A stretch of 23,021 nucleotides of DNA from an uncultured Clostridia bacterium (GTDB taxonomy: Bacteria; Bacillota; Clostridia; UBA1381): contig CAKSPW010000037.1 of NCBI GenBank assembly GCA_934486495.1, forward strand, positions 1 to 23,021, read 5' to 3'. Made by a program: the position numbers and the translations under genes. The notes beneath the pieces are model-generated. The model saw only the letters and a list, made by a program, of their open reading frames with translations, was not told the origin of the DNA and did not search any database. This document shows positions 14,626 to 22,945 of the stretch, piece by piece; the first letter of the stretch is position 1, and every line of letters starts with the position of its first letter.

Positions 14626-15492
14626 TTACGCTTTCAATATCTCGGAAATATTTTTCTCAATAGCCTCCGCAACATCCGGCTTATTCATCGTATACACATG
14701 AACAGCATGAACACCGTTTGCAAACAAATCAATAATCTGCTCCGTTGCAAAAGCAATACCCGCCTGTTTCATCGCATCAGGCTTGTCACCGTACTTGTCG
14801 GCAATCATTCTGAATCTTGACGGGAGAGATGTGCCCGAAAGCTCACAAATATGCGCAATCTGTTTCCCATTCGTAACAGGCATAACACCTGCAACCACAG
14901 GTACGTCTATTCCCTTTTCGGAAAGTCTGTACAAAAAGCTGTAAAGTGCGCTGTTATCAAAAAACATTTGTGTTGTGAGAAAATCACAGCCGCTTTCAAC
15001 CTTTCTTTTCAGATTTTCAAGGTCTGCATTCCTGCTTTCACACTCAACATGACCCTCGGGATAGCACGCCGCACCTATACAAAAGTCGCCCTGACGCTTT
15101 ATATCCTCAATAAGCTCCGACGCATACATATAGTCGCCCTGCATATCGTCCGTATATCCCTTTGGCTTGTCACCCCTGAGCGCAAGAATATTTTCTATTC
15201 CGGCACTCTTAAGCTCCGACAGCCTTTTGCTTATCACATCTTTTTTTGCTGTAACACACGTTAAATGAGCAAGCGCCGTTACTCCTCTGCTTTGCACGGC
15301 TTTTGCAATATCAATCGTATTTTTAGAGTTACCTCCGCCCGCACCGTATGTAACGCTCATGTAACTCGGATTAAGAGAGGCTATCTTATCAACAGCCTCT
15401 TTTATAGCCTCAACATTTCCGTCCGGCTTCGGCGGAAAAACCTCAAACGAAAGTGTATTTTCCTTCTTTTTAAGTCTGTCAATTATTTTCAT
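14626..15492 (-). CDS. metF: 5,10-methylenetetrahydrofolate reductase
   Basis: MetF is a flavoenzyme that reduces methylene-tetrahydrofolate to methyl-tetrahydrofolate for methionine synthesis. The ~288-residue TIM barrel shows the family's early FEVFPPK motif with the catalytic glutamate, then MSVTYGAGGG, the ALAHLTC strand, ILALRGDKP and TTQMFFD. The ATG at 15492 has AAGGGG at 11-nt spacing. An in-frame TTG at 15498 has 5-nt spacing and would add two residues, so the exact start is open. It follows the S41 protease by about 15 nt and precedes the activation-domain gene by 3-9 nt. The family is cytoplasmic. Confidence 0.95.
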   Translation of the reverse strand: MKIIDRLKKKENTLSFEVFPPKPDGNVEAIKEAVDKIASLNPSYMSVTYGAGGGNSKNTIDIAKAVQSRGVTALAHLTCVTAKKDVISKRLSELKSAGIENILALRGDKPKGYTDDMQGDYMYASELIEDIKRQGDFCIGAACYPEGHVECESRNADLENLKRKVESGCDFLTTQMFFDNSALYSFLYRLSEKGIDVPVVAGVMPVTNGKQIAHICELSGTSLPSRFRMIADKYGDKPDAMKQAGIAFATEQIIDLFANGVHAVHVYTMNKPDVAEAIEKNISEILKA

Positions 15493-15507
15493 AAGCAATT
15501 TATCCCC

Positions 15508-16701
15508 TTATTTCAAAATCTCAATAGCCTTTTGAAGCTGCGTATCCTCACTCTTATCAAGCGACGCAGCCGGCGTTTCTTTTTTATCATTTGGCAGCTC
15601 GGAAATGACATCGGGAGTTATACCCTCGTCCTGTACGCAAATACCTGCCGGTGTAAAATATCTTGCAACCGTAACCGACATACCCGAACCGTCACTGAAC
15701 GGATAAATCCTCTGCATTACACCTTTTCCGAACGTCTTAACGCCTACAACAGTCGCTTTTTTATGGTCTCTTAGCGCACCTGTCATAAGCTCCGACGCAC
15801 TCGCCGAATTTTCATTCACAAGTACAACCATCGGCATATCAAGCTCCGTCGAGTCGGATTTTACCTCATCTCGTCTGCCTTTTTTATCAACCGTATACAT
15901 TATAAGTCCGCTCGGCACAAGGCGGTCAACAATCTTACTGACAACCTCTACATCTCCGCCGCCGTTATCACGAACATCTATTATAAGCTTCTCCATTCCC
16001 TTGCCCAAAAGCTCATTAAGCGACTTTAAAAATTCATCGCTCGTTGAAAGCTCATCCGCATTTGCACTTCTGTTAAACGATGATATACGAATATATCCTA
16101 TTTTATTATCAAGCATTTCCGCTTTTACGGTATCTTGATGAATACGCTTTCTTACAATTGTAAGCTGTTTTTCATCATTACCGCGGCGAACGGTTACATT
16201 AACGCTCGTTCCCTCGACATCACCGCCGGAATCTATGCCTCTGATTTTTGAAACTGCGTCATTCATTTGCGTTCCCGAATACTTTTCTCCGTCAACCGCC
16301 GTTATAACATCGTTCGGCAAAATGCCTGCCTCAAAGCCGGGTGAATTGTCCATTACGGAAATAACCTTGATTTCGTTATTGTCCTTATCAAACATAACCG
16401 TAATTCCTATCCCGACAAAATCGCCGCTGCCTGCGTCCATGTAATCGGAAAACTGCTGCTTGTTATAATACACCGTATACGGATCGTTAAGCGACGCCGA
16501 AAGCCCGAGTGCGGCATAGTCGGCGGCCTTTTCCTCGTCAACATCGTATAAAAACGCATCGTCAAGCACACTTTGTATTCCCGAAAGCTTTGAATAAAGT
16601 CCGATATGTACAAATTTGTCGTAAACACCGCGCGCACTCCAGCTGCCCACAACAAGCGCCAAAGCGACAACGCCCGAAATCACTGCTCTTTTCTTATTCA
16701 A
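15508..16701 (-). CDS. S41-family C-terminal processing peptidase (CtpA/CtpB-like)
   Basis: This 397-residue serine protease has an N-terminal membrane or signal helix (about residues 7-20) that should place the protease outside the membrane. The PDZ domain (about 90-175, with FVGIGI and PNDVITAVDG) recognises substrate C-termini. The peptidase core (about 195-375) contains the Ser-Lys dyad. The serine lies in NSASASE (Ser301 fits) and the lysine in KTFGKG (Lys326), 25 residues apart as in E. coli Prc. The only usable start is a TTG at 16701 with GGGAG at 10-nt spacing; an in-frame TGA lies just upstream. A terminator-like hairpin stands directly before it and I see no promoter between. The family processes envelope proteins and sporulation signals; the target here is unknown. 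Confidence 0.92.
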   Translation of the reverse strand: MNKKRAVISGVVALALVVGSWSARGVYDKFVHIGLYSKLSGIQSVLDDAFLYDVDEEKAADYAALGLSASLNDPYTVYYNKQQFSDYMDAGSGDFVGIGITVMFDKDNNEIKVISVMDNSPGFEAGILPNDVITAVDGEKYSGTQMNDAVSKIRGIDSGGDVEGTSVNVTVRRGNDEKQLTIVRKRIHQDTVKAEMLDNKIGYIRISSFNRSANADELSTSDEFLKSLNELLGKGMEKLIIDVRDNGGGDVEVVSKIVDRLVPSGLIMYTVDKKGRRDEVKSDSTELDMPMVVLVNENSASASELMTGALRDHKKATVVGVKTFGKGVMQRIYPFSDGSGMSVTVARYFTPAGICVQDEGITPDVISELPNDKKETPAASLDKSEDTQLQKAIEILK

Positions 16702-16722
16702 AAAACGTCATCTCCCATTTCC

Positions 16723-16761
16723 AAAAAGGCTGCTTTGACAAGAAAATCAAAACAGCCTTTT
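16723..16761 (-). terminator. Terminator or attenuator between cdaR-like gene and S41 protease
   Basis: On the minus strand AAAAGGCTGTTTTGA (16747-16761) pairs with TCAAAGCAGCCTTTTT (16723-16738), with one mismatch-like bulge and an 8-nt loop. The stem ends in five T's. It sits just after the regulator's stop and about 20 nt before the protease start. Confidence 0.7.
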
Positions 16762-16766
16762 GAAAG

Positions 16767-17852
16767 TTATATCTTCATTGAATCCGATGCGAGATATTTA
16801 TGAACCATCATAGCAACCTTAAATACTATCGCCTGGTCAAACTTTCTCAAATCAAGACCTGTAAGCTTATATATTTTCTCAAGTCGATAAACAAGTGTGT
16901 TTCTGTGTACAAATAGCTGTCTTGATGTTTCGCTTACATTCAAATCGTTTTCAAAGAATTTATTAATGGTAAGTATTGTTTCGTCATCGAGTGACGCAAT
17001 ATCACCTTTTTTGAAAACCTCGTGAAGGAAAAGCTCACAAAGCTTAATCGGCAGCTGATAAATAAGTCTGCCTATTCCGAGATTATCATAATTCAAAATA
17101 TATTTTTCTTCCTCAAATACTTTTCCGACCTCAAGTGCAATCTGCGCTTCCTTATAGCAGTTGTTAAGCTCGTCGAGAGTTGCGGCAACAGAACCTACGC
17201 CGACAAGAGTATTTAAAAGTGTTTCTCCGTTTACGGTATCGATAATCGACTGTGCAATCTGCTGAAGCTCGTCCGGCTCGGGAATCTGACGCATTTCTTT
17301 TATAAGCACCGCATTTGAACTGTCAACGCTTATTACAAAGTCATGCTCCTTATCCGGATACATATTTCTTATAACCTCATAAATTCCCGACTCACTGCGG
17401 TCTGTAACCTTAATATAGAATACAGCTCTCGGAACATCGGCATCAACGTGAAGTTCCTTAGCCTTTTGATGAAGGTCAAACGCAAGAAGATTATCAAATA
17501 TAATGTTCTGCATGAACATAGTCTTATCATATTTTTCATCGTAATAGTGACGAACATTGTTAGCGGCAACAACAACGGCGCTGCAACATACCTTTGAAAC
17601 CTCGTCCGTTCCCTCAACGTATACAACATACTCCGAATACGGCTTGTTCGACAAAACCTTTACCGTGTAGCCGTCCTTAAACAAAATTTTATCGCTGTTT
17701 GTAACCGCATATACCAAATCCTCAAGAACCTCATCCCTCGGCTCTACACCGGTTGACGCAAGTATAAGTCCCTGTGAATCCGTAATACCAAATCGTTTCG
17801 GAAATACCTCTGCCATTTGAGTTACTATATTTTGAAACGCCTTGCTTATCAT
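16767..17852 (-). CDS. CdaR/PucR-type transcriptional regulator
   Basis: This ~361-residue regulator has an N-terminal region like the sugar-diacid-recognition domain (ISKAFQNIVTQMAEVFP..GITDSQGLILAST, about 3-35). The middle domain of about 200 residues includes the GVGSVAATLDELNNCYKEAQIAL segment typical of GGDEF-like PucR middles. The C-terminal PucR helix-turn-helix reads LNVSETSRQLFVHRNTLVYRL. The open frame extends to a TTG at 17873, but ATG 17852 has a GGGGGG site at 9-nt spacing and is preferred. Family members sense sugar acids or purine catabolites and activate nearby genes. No sugar-acid genes are present here, so the effector is unknown. It is divergent from the two-component system. 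Confidence 0.88.
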   Translation of the reverse strand: MISKAFQNIVTQMAEVFPKRFGITDSQGLILASTGVEPRDEVLEDLVYAVTNSDKILFKDGYTVKVLSNKPYSEYVVYVEGTDEVSKVCCSAVVVAANNVRHYYDEKYDKTMFMQNIIFDNLLAFDLHQKAKELHVDADVPRAVFYIKVTDRSESGIYEVIRNMYPDKEHDFVISVDSSNAVLIKEMRQIPEPDELQQIAQSIIDTVNGETLLNTLVGVGSVAATLDELNNCYKEAQIALEVGKVFEEEKYILNYDNLGIGRLIYQLPIKLCELFLHEVFKKGDIASLDDETILTINKFFENDLNVSETSRQLFVHRNTLVYRLEKIYKLTGLDLRKFDQAIVFKVAMMVHKYLASDSMKI

Positions 17853-17901
17853 TTTAACATTCCCCCCACGCAAATTTAAAATATTCTACGCCTTAATTAT
17901 A

Positions 17902-17930
17902 ATTATACATCATTTTTTGCAATTTTGCAA
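17902..17930 (-). promoter_or_regulatory. Sigma-A promoter of the cdaR-like gene
   Basis: On the minus strand TTGCAA (17925-17930) and TATAAT (17902-17907) are 17 bp apart, about 50 bp before the ATG. Confidence 0.7.
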
Positions 17931-18158
17931 GGCTTTTTGAAAAAAATTTTTAAACTATTTGTAAATATTCTGTATCTTACATATTAAGACCCTTGTTTTC
18001 GTGCAATTTTGACACAAAAAAACGGAGATTTGACATCAATCACGCATTTGTGTTCTTCTTCTTTTCTTATTTGTAAATAAAGTGTGAAATTTATCGTAAA
18101 GTTTTTAATTATTCATTTTTCCTCTTTATAATTTTTTTTCGATGTGCTATAATATATA
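17931..18158. other. Divergent intergenic region between regulator and two-component system
   Basis: This A/T-rich stretch contains no supported gene, RNA fold or repeat. Isolated -35-like TTGACA boxes (around 18009 and 18031) lack matching -10 boxes. Confidence 0.5.
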
Positions 18159-18187
18159 TTGACATGGTGTATCATTTGTGATATACT
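18159..18187 (+). promoter_or_regulatory. Sigma-A promoter of the response regulator operon
   Basis: A perfect TTGACA (18159-18164) and TATACT (18182-18187) are 17 bp apart. A small dyad in the spacer (TATCA-TTTG-TGATA, about 18170-18183) overlaps the -10 and could be an operator. Confidence 0.75.
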
Positions 18188-18220
18188 CATGTTAGATACA
18201 TAAATCGGAGGTAGATAATT

Positions 18221-18907
18221 ATGCCAAGCAACAAGGTTTTAATCGTAGACGATGATGCTCATATTGCAGAGCTTATAAAGCTTTATCTTGAAAAAGAGGA
18301 GTATAAAACAATTGTGGCATCAAACGGCGCAAAAGCATTGCAGCTGTTTAAAGAAGAAGCTCCGTCAATTGTCATTCTCGACGTTATGATGCCGGAAATG
18401 GACGGCTGGCAGGTATGCCGTGAAATAAGAAGAATAAGCAATATTCCGATAATCATGCTTACGGCTAAGGGTGAAACATTCGACAAGGTGCTCGGTCTTG
18501 AACTCGGTGCCGACGACTATATGGTAAAGCCGTTTGAACCAAAGGAATTAATTGCTCGTGTAAAGGCGGTTCTTCGCCGATTTGAGTCTAAGGATACACA
18601 GGCGATGAAGGAGATTGTGTTCCCCAACCTCACAATCAATCTTTCAAATTACGAGCTTAAAATTTGCGGAAAAATTGTTGAAATTCCGCCGAAAGAGCTT
18701 GAACTGCTTTATTTCCTCGCTTCAAATCCGAACAGGGTTTTCACACGTGAACAGCTCCTTGAGGAGGTTTGGGGATTTGATTATTTCGGAGATTCGAGAA
18801 CGGTTGACGTTCATATTAAAAGACTCCGTGAAAAGCTCGAAGGCGTTGAAGGCTCATGGCAGCTTAAAACGGTTTGGGGCGTCGGTTATAAATTCGAGGT
18901 AAGATAA
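18221..18907 (+). CDS. OmpR/PhoB-family response regulator
   Basis: This 228-residue regulator has a receiver domain (about 3-118): acidic pocket Asp10-12, phosphoacceptor Asp54 in VILDVMMP, Thr81 and Lys103 in MVKPF. A winged-helix DNA-binding domain follows (about 130-226) with FTREQLLEEVWG, TVDVHIKRLREKL and the terminal VWGVGYKF. All phosphorylation residues are intact. ATG 18221 has GGAGGT upstream. The sensor kinase starts 1 nt after its stop, so the two are coupled and presumably partners. The overall look is like PhoP/ResD/SrrA regulators, but the regulon is not visible. Confidence 0.95.
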   Translation: MPSNKVLIVDDDAHIAELIKLYLEKEEYKTIVASNGAKALQLFKEEAPSIVILDVMMPEMDGWQVCREIRRISNIPIIMLTAKGETFDKVLGLELGADDYMVKPFEPKELIARVKAVLRRFESKDTQAMKEIVFPNLTINLSNYELKICGKIVEIPPKELELLYFLASNPNRVFTREQLLEEVWGFDYFGDSRTVDVHIKRLREKLEGVEGSWQLKTVWGVGYKFEVR

Positions 18908-18908
18908 A

Positions 18909-20330
18909 ATGTTCAAGAGCATTTTTGAAAGGCTGTTTTGGACAAATATTCTAATTCTGCTCGTTGTGTTTTTATCCGTTTCGGCTGTACTGTCGGTTTT
19001 CATAAATCATTATGTTACCGACAGGCAGTACGAAATGGCGCTTAAGGTTTCCGAAACGATTGATTATTGGACAGGCTATTTACAGGTTGAAAACAATAAC
19101 ATTCGCTCCCGTAATTTCTATCGCAAAACGCTTGAAAGCTGGGGCGATTTTTTGGGTGCGGATATTACCGTGTCTGACCTTGACGGAAACGTTATCGACA
19201 CGACAAACGACAATATATCGTCTATCCCGGCTGAATATCTCTCGGCGGTAAAAAACGGCGAAACAATGCGTGCTATGGGGCACTTCGGAAGTTCATACAC
19301 AAACAAGGTTTTTACCGTTGCAATACCGGTTGAATACTTCGGAAACAGAATAGGCGGAATGTATATAAACACGCTTATGCCAACACTTACAAAAACCGTA
19401 AGCGACCTTTTGGTGTGGTTTTTAATAGCATCGACAATTTCAACTCTCACGGCATTTGCTCTTATTTACAGGCAATCGACAAGAATTTCTTTGTCGGTAA
19501 ACAGAATAAAGGACGCAGCTCTTGATATTGCCGCAGGTAATTTTAATGAGAGAATACCCGTTACGGGCAAAGACGAAATAAGTCAGCTTTCATCGGCATT
19601 TAACTTCATGGCGGATTCTCTTGATAAGCTTGAGGATATGCGCTCGCAGTTCGTAAGCGATATTTCTCATGAACTCCGAACGCCCATGACGAGCATTTCG
19701 GGATTTGTTGAAGGCATACTCGACGGTACCATACCTCCCGAAAAAGAAAAAGATTACCTTAAAATAGTGCTCGACGAATCAAACCGTCTTAAAAAGCTCG
19801 TTACCGATATGCTCGAGATGAGCAAAATGTCGAGCAGCGAATATAAGCTGAACGTTTCGGAATTTGATTTTGTTGAGCTTATACGCATTTGCATAATCGG
19901 ACTTGAGCAAAAGATTACAGAAAAACAGCTTGATTTGTCGGTAGAGTTTAAAAGTGACTCGCTTGCCGTATGCGCAGACAGAGATGCAATTCAGAGGGTT
20001 TTGATAAACCTTATCGACAATGCCGTCAAGTTTAGCTATCCGAACACAAACATTGACATTAAAATGTGGTACGACTCCAAAAAAGCATATTTCAGCGTCG
20101 GAAATTACGGCAAAGGAATTGCAAAGGAAGAGCTGCCTCATATATTCGACAGATTTTACAAAACAGATTCATCGAGAACAAATCGTTCCTCGGGTGCAGG
20201 TCTTGGGCTGTCGTTTGTTAAAAATATAATGCTGCTTCATCAGCAAAGCGTATGGGTTGACAGCCATGAGGCTAAAGAGGGCAGTAATATAAAATACACA
20301 ACATTTACAATTTCACTCGCACTGTCATAA
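18909..20330 (+). CDS. Membrane sensor histidine kinase
   Basis: This 473-residue kinase pairs with the response regulator. A first membrane helix (about 11-33) leads into an extracellular sensor region of about 130 residues. That region contains a PAS/sCache-like stretch (ITVSDLDGNVIDTTND ... VFTVAIPV ... GGMYIN). The second helix (about 165-187) is followed by a HAMP linker (about 188-240). The HisKA domain carries phosphoacceptor His254 in SHELRTPMTS. The ATPase domain shows the N box (LINLIDNAVKFS), G1 (GNYGKGI), F box (IFDRFYK) and G2 (GAGLGLSFVK). All catalytic motifs are intact. The signal sensed is unknown. The hydrolase gene follows by 10 nt. Confidence 0.95.
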   Translation: MFKSIFERLFWTNILILLVVFLSVSAVLSVFINHYVTDRQYEMALKVSETIDYWTGYLQVENNNIRSRNFYRKTLESWGDFLGADITVSDLDGNVIDTTNDNISSIPAEYLSAVKNGETMRAMGHFGSSYTNKVFTVAIPVEYFGNRIGGMYINTLMPTLTKTVSDLLVWFLIASTISTLTAFALIYRQSTRISLSVNRIKDAALDIAAGNFNERIPVTGKDEISQLSSAFNFMADSLDKLEDMRSQFVSDISHELRTPMTSISGFVEGILDGTIPPEKEKDYLKIVLDESNRLKKLVTDMLEMSKMSSSEYKLNVSEFDFVELIRICIIGLEQKITEKQLDLSVEFKSDSLAVCADRDAIQRVLINLIDNAVKFSYPNTNIDIKMWYDSKKAYFSVGNYGKGIAKEELPHIFDRFYKTDSSRTNRSSGAGLGLSFVKNIMLLHQQSVWVDSHEAKEGSNIKYTTFTISLALS

Positions 20331-20340
20331 AGGAGAAAAC

Positions 20341-21528
20341 ATGAACTTTAAATACTTGAAAAATTTTATGGATGATTTATCGGATAAGCTCGTTCCGGGA
20401 AACAGCGCAGTTGTATATCTCGGCGGAGAAAAGGTTTTTGAATATTCATCGGGATATTCCGACCTCGAAAATAAAATCAAAATGAACGGAAGCGAATATT
20501 TAAACATTTACTCATGTTCAAAGGTCACAACGGTTGTTGCCGCACTTCAGCTTTTTGAACAGGGAAAATTCCTCATGAGCGACCCTCTCGCAAGCTACAT
20601 ACCCGAGTTTGCCGAAATGACCGTAATGCATGACGGAATAACCCAAAAGGCTAAAAAACCGATAACTGTGCAAAATCTTTTTAACATGACGGCAGGCTTT
20701 ACGTACGACCTTAACTCCCCGTCGATACTAAAGGCGATAAAGGAAACAGGCGGAAAAGCCGATACGCTTAAAATCGTCCGTGCGCTTGCAAACGAACCGC
20801 TGAGCTTTGAACCCGGCGAGCGCTGGCAATACAGTCTTTGTCACGATGTTCTTGCTGGTCTTGTCGAGGTTATTTCGGGCAAAAGATTTTCAGAATACGT
20901 AAAAGAGAATATTTTTATGCCGCTCGGTATGGAAAAATCATTTTATCATACGAACGACAAAATTCTAAAAGCCACCGCACAGCAATATAAATTTGTTCCC
21001 GGCAATAACAGCAACGAAAGCTTTGACGCAGTCGAGGCTCAAAAGCACGGCAGTGCAAGTGACGGCGTATTCGTTAATGTCGGTAAGGAAAACAGCGGAT
21101 TTATCTTGGGTGAGAATTACGACAGCGGCGGTGCCGGAATTGTAACAACAGTAGGCGATTACGCTCTTTTATGCGCCGCACTTGCAAATTACGGCACAGG
21201 CTTAACGGGTGAGAAAATTCTTTCAAAGCCAACCGTTAATTTTATGCGTGAAAACACTCTCGGAAACGAACAGCTCAAAAGCATGGATTGGCAACAGCTT
21301 ATCGGTTACGGCTACGGCTACGGAGTCAGAACTCTTATCGACAAAGTATCTGCCGGGTCTGTCGGCTCAATCGGAGAATTCGGATGGGGCGGCGCAGCAG
21401 GGGCAACCGTTCTTGTTGATCCGGAATGCAATCTCGGTGTATTTTACGCTCATCATATGCTTAATCCGCAGGAGGAATATTATCAGCCACGGCTTAGAAA
21501 CGTTGTGTACTCTTGCATATACCGATAA
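20341..21528 (+). CDS. Beta-lactamase-fold serine hydrolase (class C / EstB-like)
   Basis: This 395-residue protein belongs to the penicillin-binding-protein/class C beta-lactamase fold, which includes esterases and peptidases. The nucleophile motif S-x-x-K is Ser58-C-S-Lys61. The second motif is Tyr164 in WQYSLCHD, with YSL where many members have YSN. The family's GRRWQYS-like pre-motif (PGERWQYS) and PLGMEKSFY are present, and a Gly-rich GEFGWGGAAGA motif sits near the C-terminus in the place of the KTG box. No signal peptide or membrane helix is seen, so it is probably cytoplasmic and not a wall enzyme or resistance factor. AAGGAG lies before ATG 20341. It sits within the two-component operon, ahead of mnmA. 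The substrate is unknown. Confidence 0.85.
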   Translation: MNFKYLKNFMDDLSDKLVPGNSAVVYLGGEKVFEYSSGYSDLENKIKMNGSEYLNIYSCSKVTTVVAALQLFEQGKFLMSDPLASYIPEFAEMTVMHDGITQKAKKPITVQNLFNMTAGFTYDLNSPSILKAIKETGGKADTLKIVRALANEPLSFEPGERWQYSLCHDVLAGLVEVISGKRFSEYVKENIFMPLGMEKSFYHTNDKILKATAQQYKFVPGNNSNESFDAVEAQKHGSASDGVFVNVGKENSGFILGENYDSGGAGIVTTVGDYALLCAALANYGTGLTGEKILSKPTVNFMRENTLGNEQLKSMDWQQLIGYGYGYGVRTLIDKVSAGSVGSIGEFGWGGAAGATVLVDPECNLGVFYAHHMLNPQEEYYQPRLRNVVYSCIYR

Positions 21529-21546
21529 GAAAGGAATGGTAAATGT

Positions 21547-22620
21547 ATGAATAAAAAAGCGCTTGTTGCCATGAGCGGCGGAGTTGACAGTTCAGTTACG
21601 GCGCTTATGATGAAAAATGCCGGATATGAATGTATCGGCGCAACAATGCACCTTTTCGATAATGAAGACGCAGGTCTTGAGCGTGAAAAAACGTGCTGTT
21701 CCCTGTCGGATGTCGAGGATGCGGCAAGCGTTGCGCGGCGAATGGGAATAAAGCACTATGTTTTTAATTTCAAGGATGAATTTCGTGACAAGGTCATAAA
21801 CAATTTCATATGCGAATACGAATGCGGAGGAACACCGAATCCATGTATCGACTGCAATAAATACATGAAGTTTGACAAGCTGCTGTCCCGTGCGAAAGTA
21901 CTCGGCTGTGACAAAATAGCAACCGGGCATTATGTCAGAATAAATTATAATGAAGAAACGGGAAGATACGAGCTTTTAAAGGCGGTTGACGAAACAAAAG
22001 ACCAAAGCTATGTATTATACTCCATGACACAGGAACAGCTGTCACATACAGTCTTCCCTCTCGGTGAACTGAGAAAAACAGAGGTCAGAAAAATTGCCGA
22101 AGAAAACGGATTTGTAAATGCAAGAAAAAAAGACAGTCAGGATATTTGCTTTGTACCCGACGGTGATTATGCAAGCTTTATAGAAAGATATTTGGGCAAA
22201 AAATCCCCGTGCGGCGACTTTTGCGACAAAAACGGTAACGTTCTCGCACGTCACAGCGGAATTATCAAGTATACGATAGGTCAGAGAAAAGGGCTTGGAG
22301 TCGCTTTTGGAAAGCCGATGTATGTTTGCGACAAATGCATTGAAAACAACACCGTTATTTTAGGCGAAAACGATGATCTGTTCAAAGACGAGGTGCTTGC
22401 GAAGGACTTTAACTGGGTAAGTATTACCTCGGCAAAAGAGCCTGTAAAGGTTCAGGCAAAAATAAGATATAATCAATCCGCACAAAATGCAACGCTGTAT
22501 CAAACAGGCGAAAACGATGTTCGTGTTGTTTTCGACAAACCTCAGCGTGCCCCTGCCAAAGGTCAGGCTCTCGTGTGCTATGACGGCGATAGGGTACTCG
22601 GCGGAGGAACAATTATATAA
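21547..22620 (+). CDS. mnmA: tRNA-specific 2-thiouridylase
   Basis: MnmA installs the 2-thio group on wobble uridine 34 of Lys, Glu and Gln tRNAs, using ATP and sulfur relayed from a cysteine desulfurase. The 357 residues include the PP-loop SGGVDSS (10-16). The catalytic cysteine is in NPCIDCN (Cys103), and the second, persulfide-forming cysteine is in SQDICF (Cys201). The GHYVR segment, YTIGQRKGLG and the C-terminal beta-barrel ending VLGGGTI complete the family pattern. ATG 21547 follows a GAAAGGA site at rather long spacing. It lies 18 nt after the serine hydrolase and ends at a strong terminator, so it appears to be last in the two-component operon. Confidence 0.96.
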   Translation: MNKKALVAMSGGVDSSVTALMMKNAGYECIGATMHLFDNEDAGLEREKTCCSLSDVEDAASVARRMGIKHYVFNFKDEFRDKVINNFICEYECGGTPNPCIDCNKYMKFDKLLSRAKVLGCDKIATGHYVRINYNEETGRYELLKAVDETKDQSYVLYSMTQEQLSHTVFPLGELRKTEVRKIAEENGFVNARKKDSQDICFVPDGDYASFIERYLGKKSPCGDFCDKNGNVLARHSGIIKYTIGQRKGLGVAFGKPMYVCDKCIENNTVILGENDDLFKDEVLAKDFNWVSITSAKEPVKVQAKIRYNQSAQNATLYQTGENDVRVVFDKPQRAPAKGQALVCYDGDRVLGGGTII

Positions 22621-22641
22621 ACAATCGTATATCTAACCAAT

Positions 22642-22675
22642 AAACCGCTTAAGTCGTAATACCTAAGCGGTTTTT
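22642..22675 (+). terminator. Terminator of mnmA operon
   Basis: AAACCGCTTA (22642-22651) pairs perfectly with TAAGCGGTTT (22664-22673), with a 12-nt loop and a T-run, 22 nt after the mnmA stop. Confidence 0.9.
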
Positions 22676-22780
22676 CGGTGTAAGTTTTCTTTTAAAGTAC
22701 TTAATGAAAAATGCACTTATATCACTTGCAAGATTTTCATAGCGCTTTTTCACACTGCTTGCGTTGTAGTAAAAAAGCAT
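22649..22780 (-). pseudogene. Unrecognised short coding-like fragment
   Basis: An open minus-strand frame of 43 codons from ATG 22780 (open further, to a TAG near 22843) reads MLFYYNASSVKKRYENLASD... and ends inside the mnmA terminator stem. The basic, helical composition (SVKKRYENL, FFIKYFKRKL) looks more protein-like than random shadow frames. No ribosome site is visible and I do not recognise it. It may be the 3' end of a lost gene, or chance. Confidence 0.25.
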
Positions 22781-22792
22781 AAATGCTATAAT
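22764..22792 (+). promoter_or_regulatory. Possible promoter directly upstream of an isolated terminator
   Basis: TTGTAG (22764-22769) and a perfect TATAAT (22787-22792) are 17 bp apart. Transcription would begin near 22799 and end at the hairpin below, giving an RNA of about 60 nt. Confidence 0.35.
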
Positions 22793-22820
22793 ACCGCATA
22801 ATAGTTTTATACATTTATAA

Positions 22821-22857
22821 GAGCAGATAATCGATAATGACTATCTGCTCCTCTTTT
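22821..22857 (+). terminator. Isolated intrinsic terminator
   Basis: GAGCAGATA (22821-22829) pairs with TATCTGCTC (22842-22850), and a CTCTTTTT tail follows. No plus-strand gene ends here. On the minus strand no T-run follows the stem. The gap 22858-22945 holds only a weak GAGGA/TCCTC dyad. Confidence 0.65.
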
Positions 22858-22945
22858 TGTCATGAGGATTTACAAGTGTATCTCCTCTTAATGTCAAAAG
22901 CTTGAATCATACTTTCGGTTCTCCATTTTGCACATTCACACTACA

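Noticed and set aside
20341..21528. Antibiotic-resistance beta-lactamase
   Set aside because: There is no export signal, the motif arrangement is of the general serine-hydrolase kind, and it sits in an operon with mnmA.
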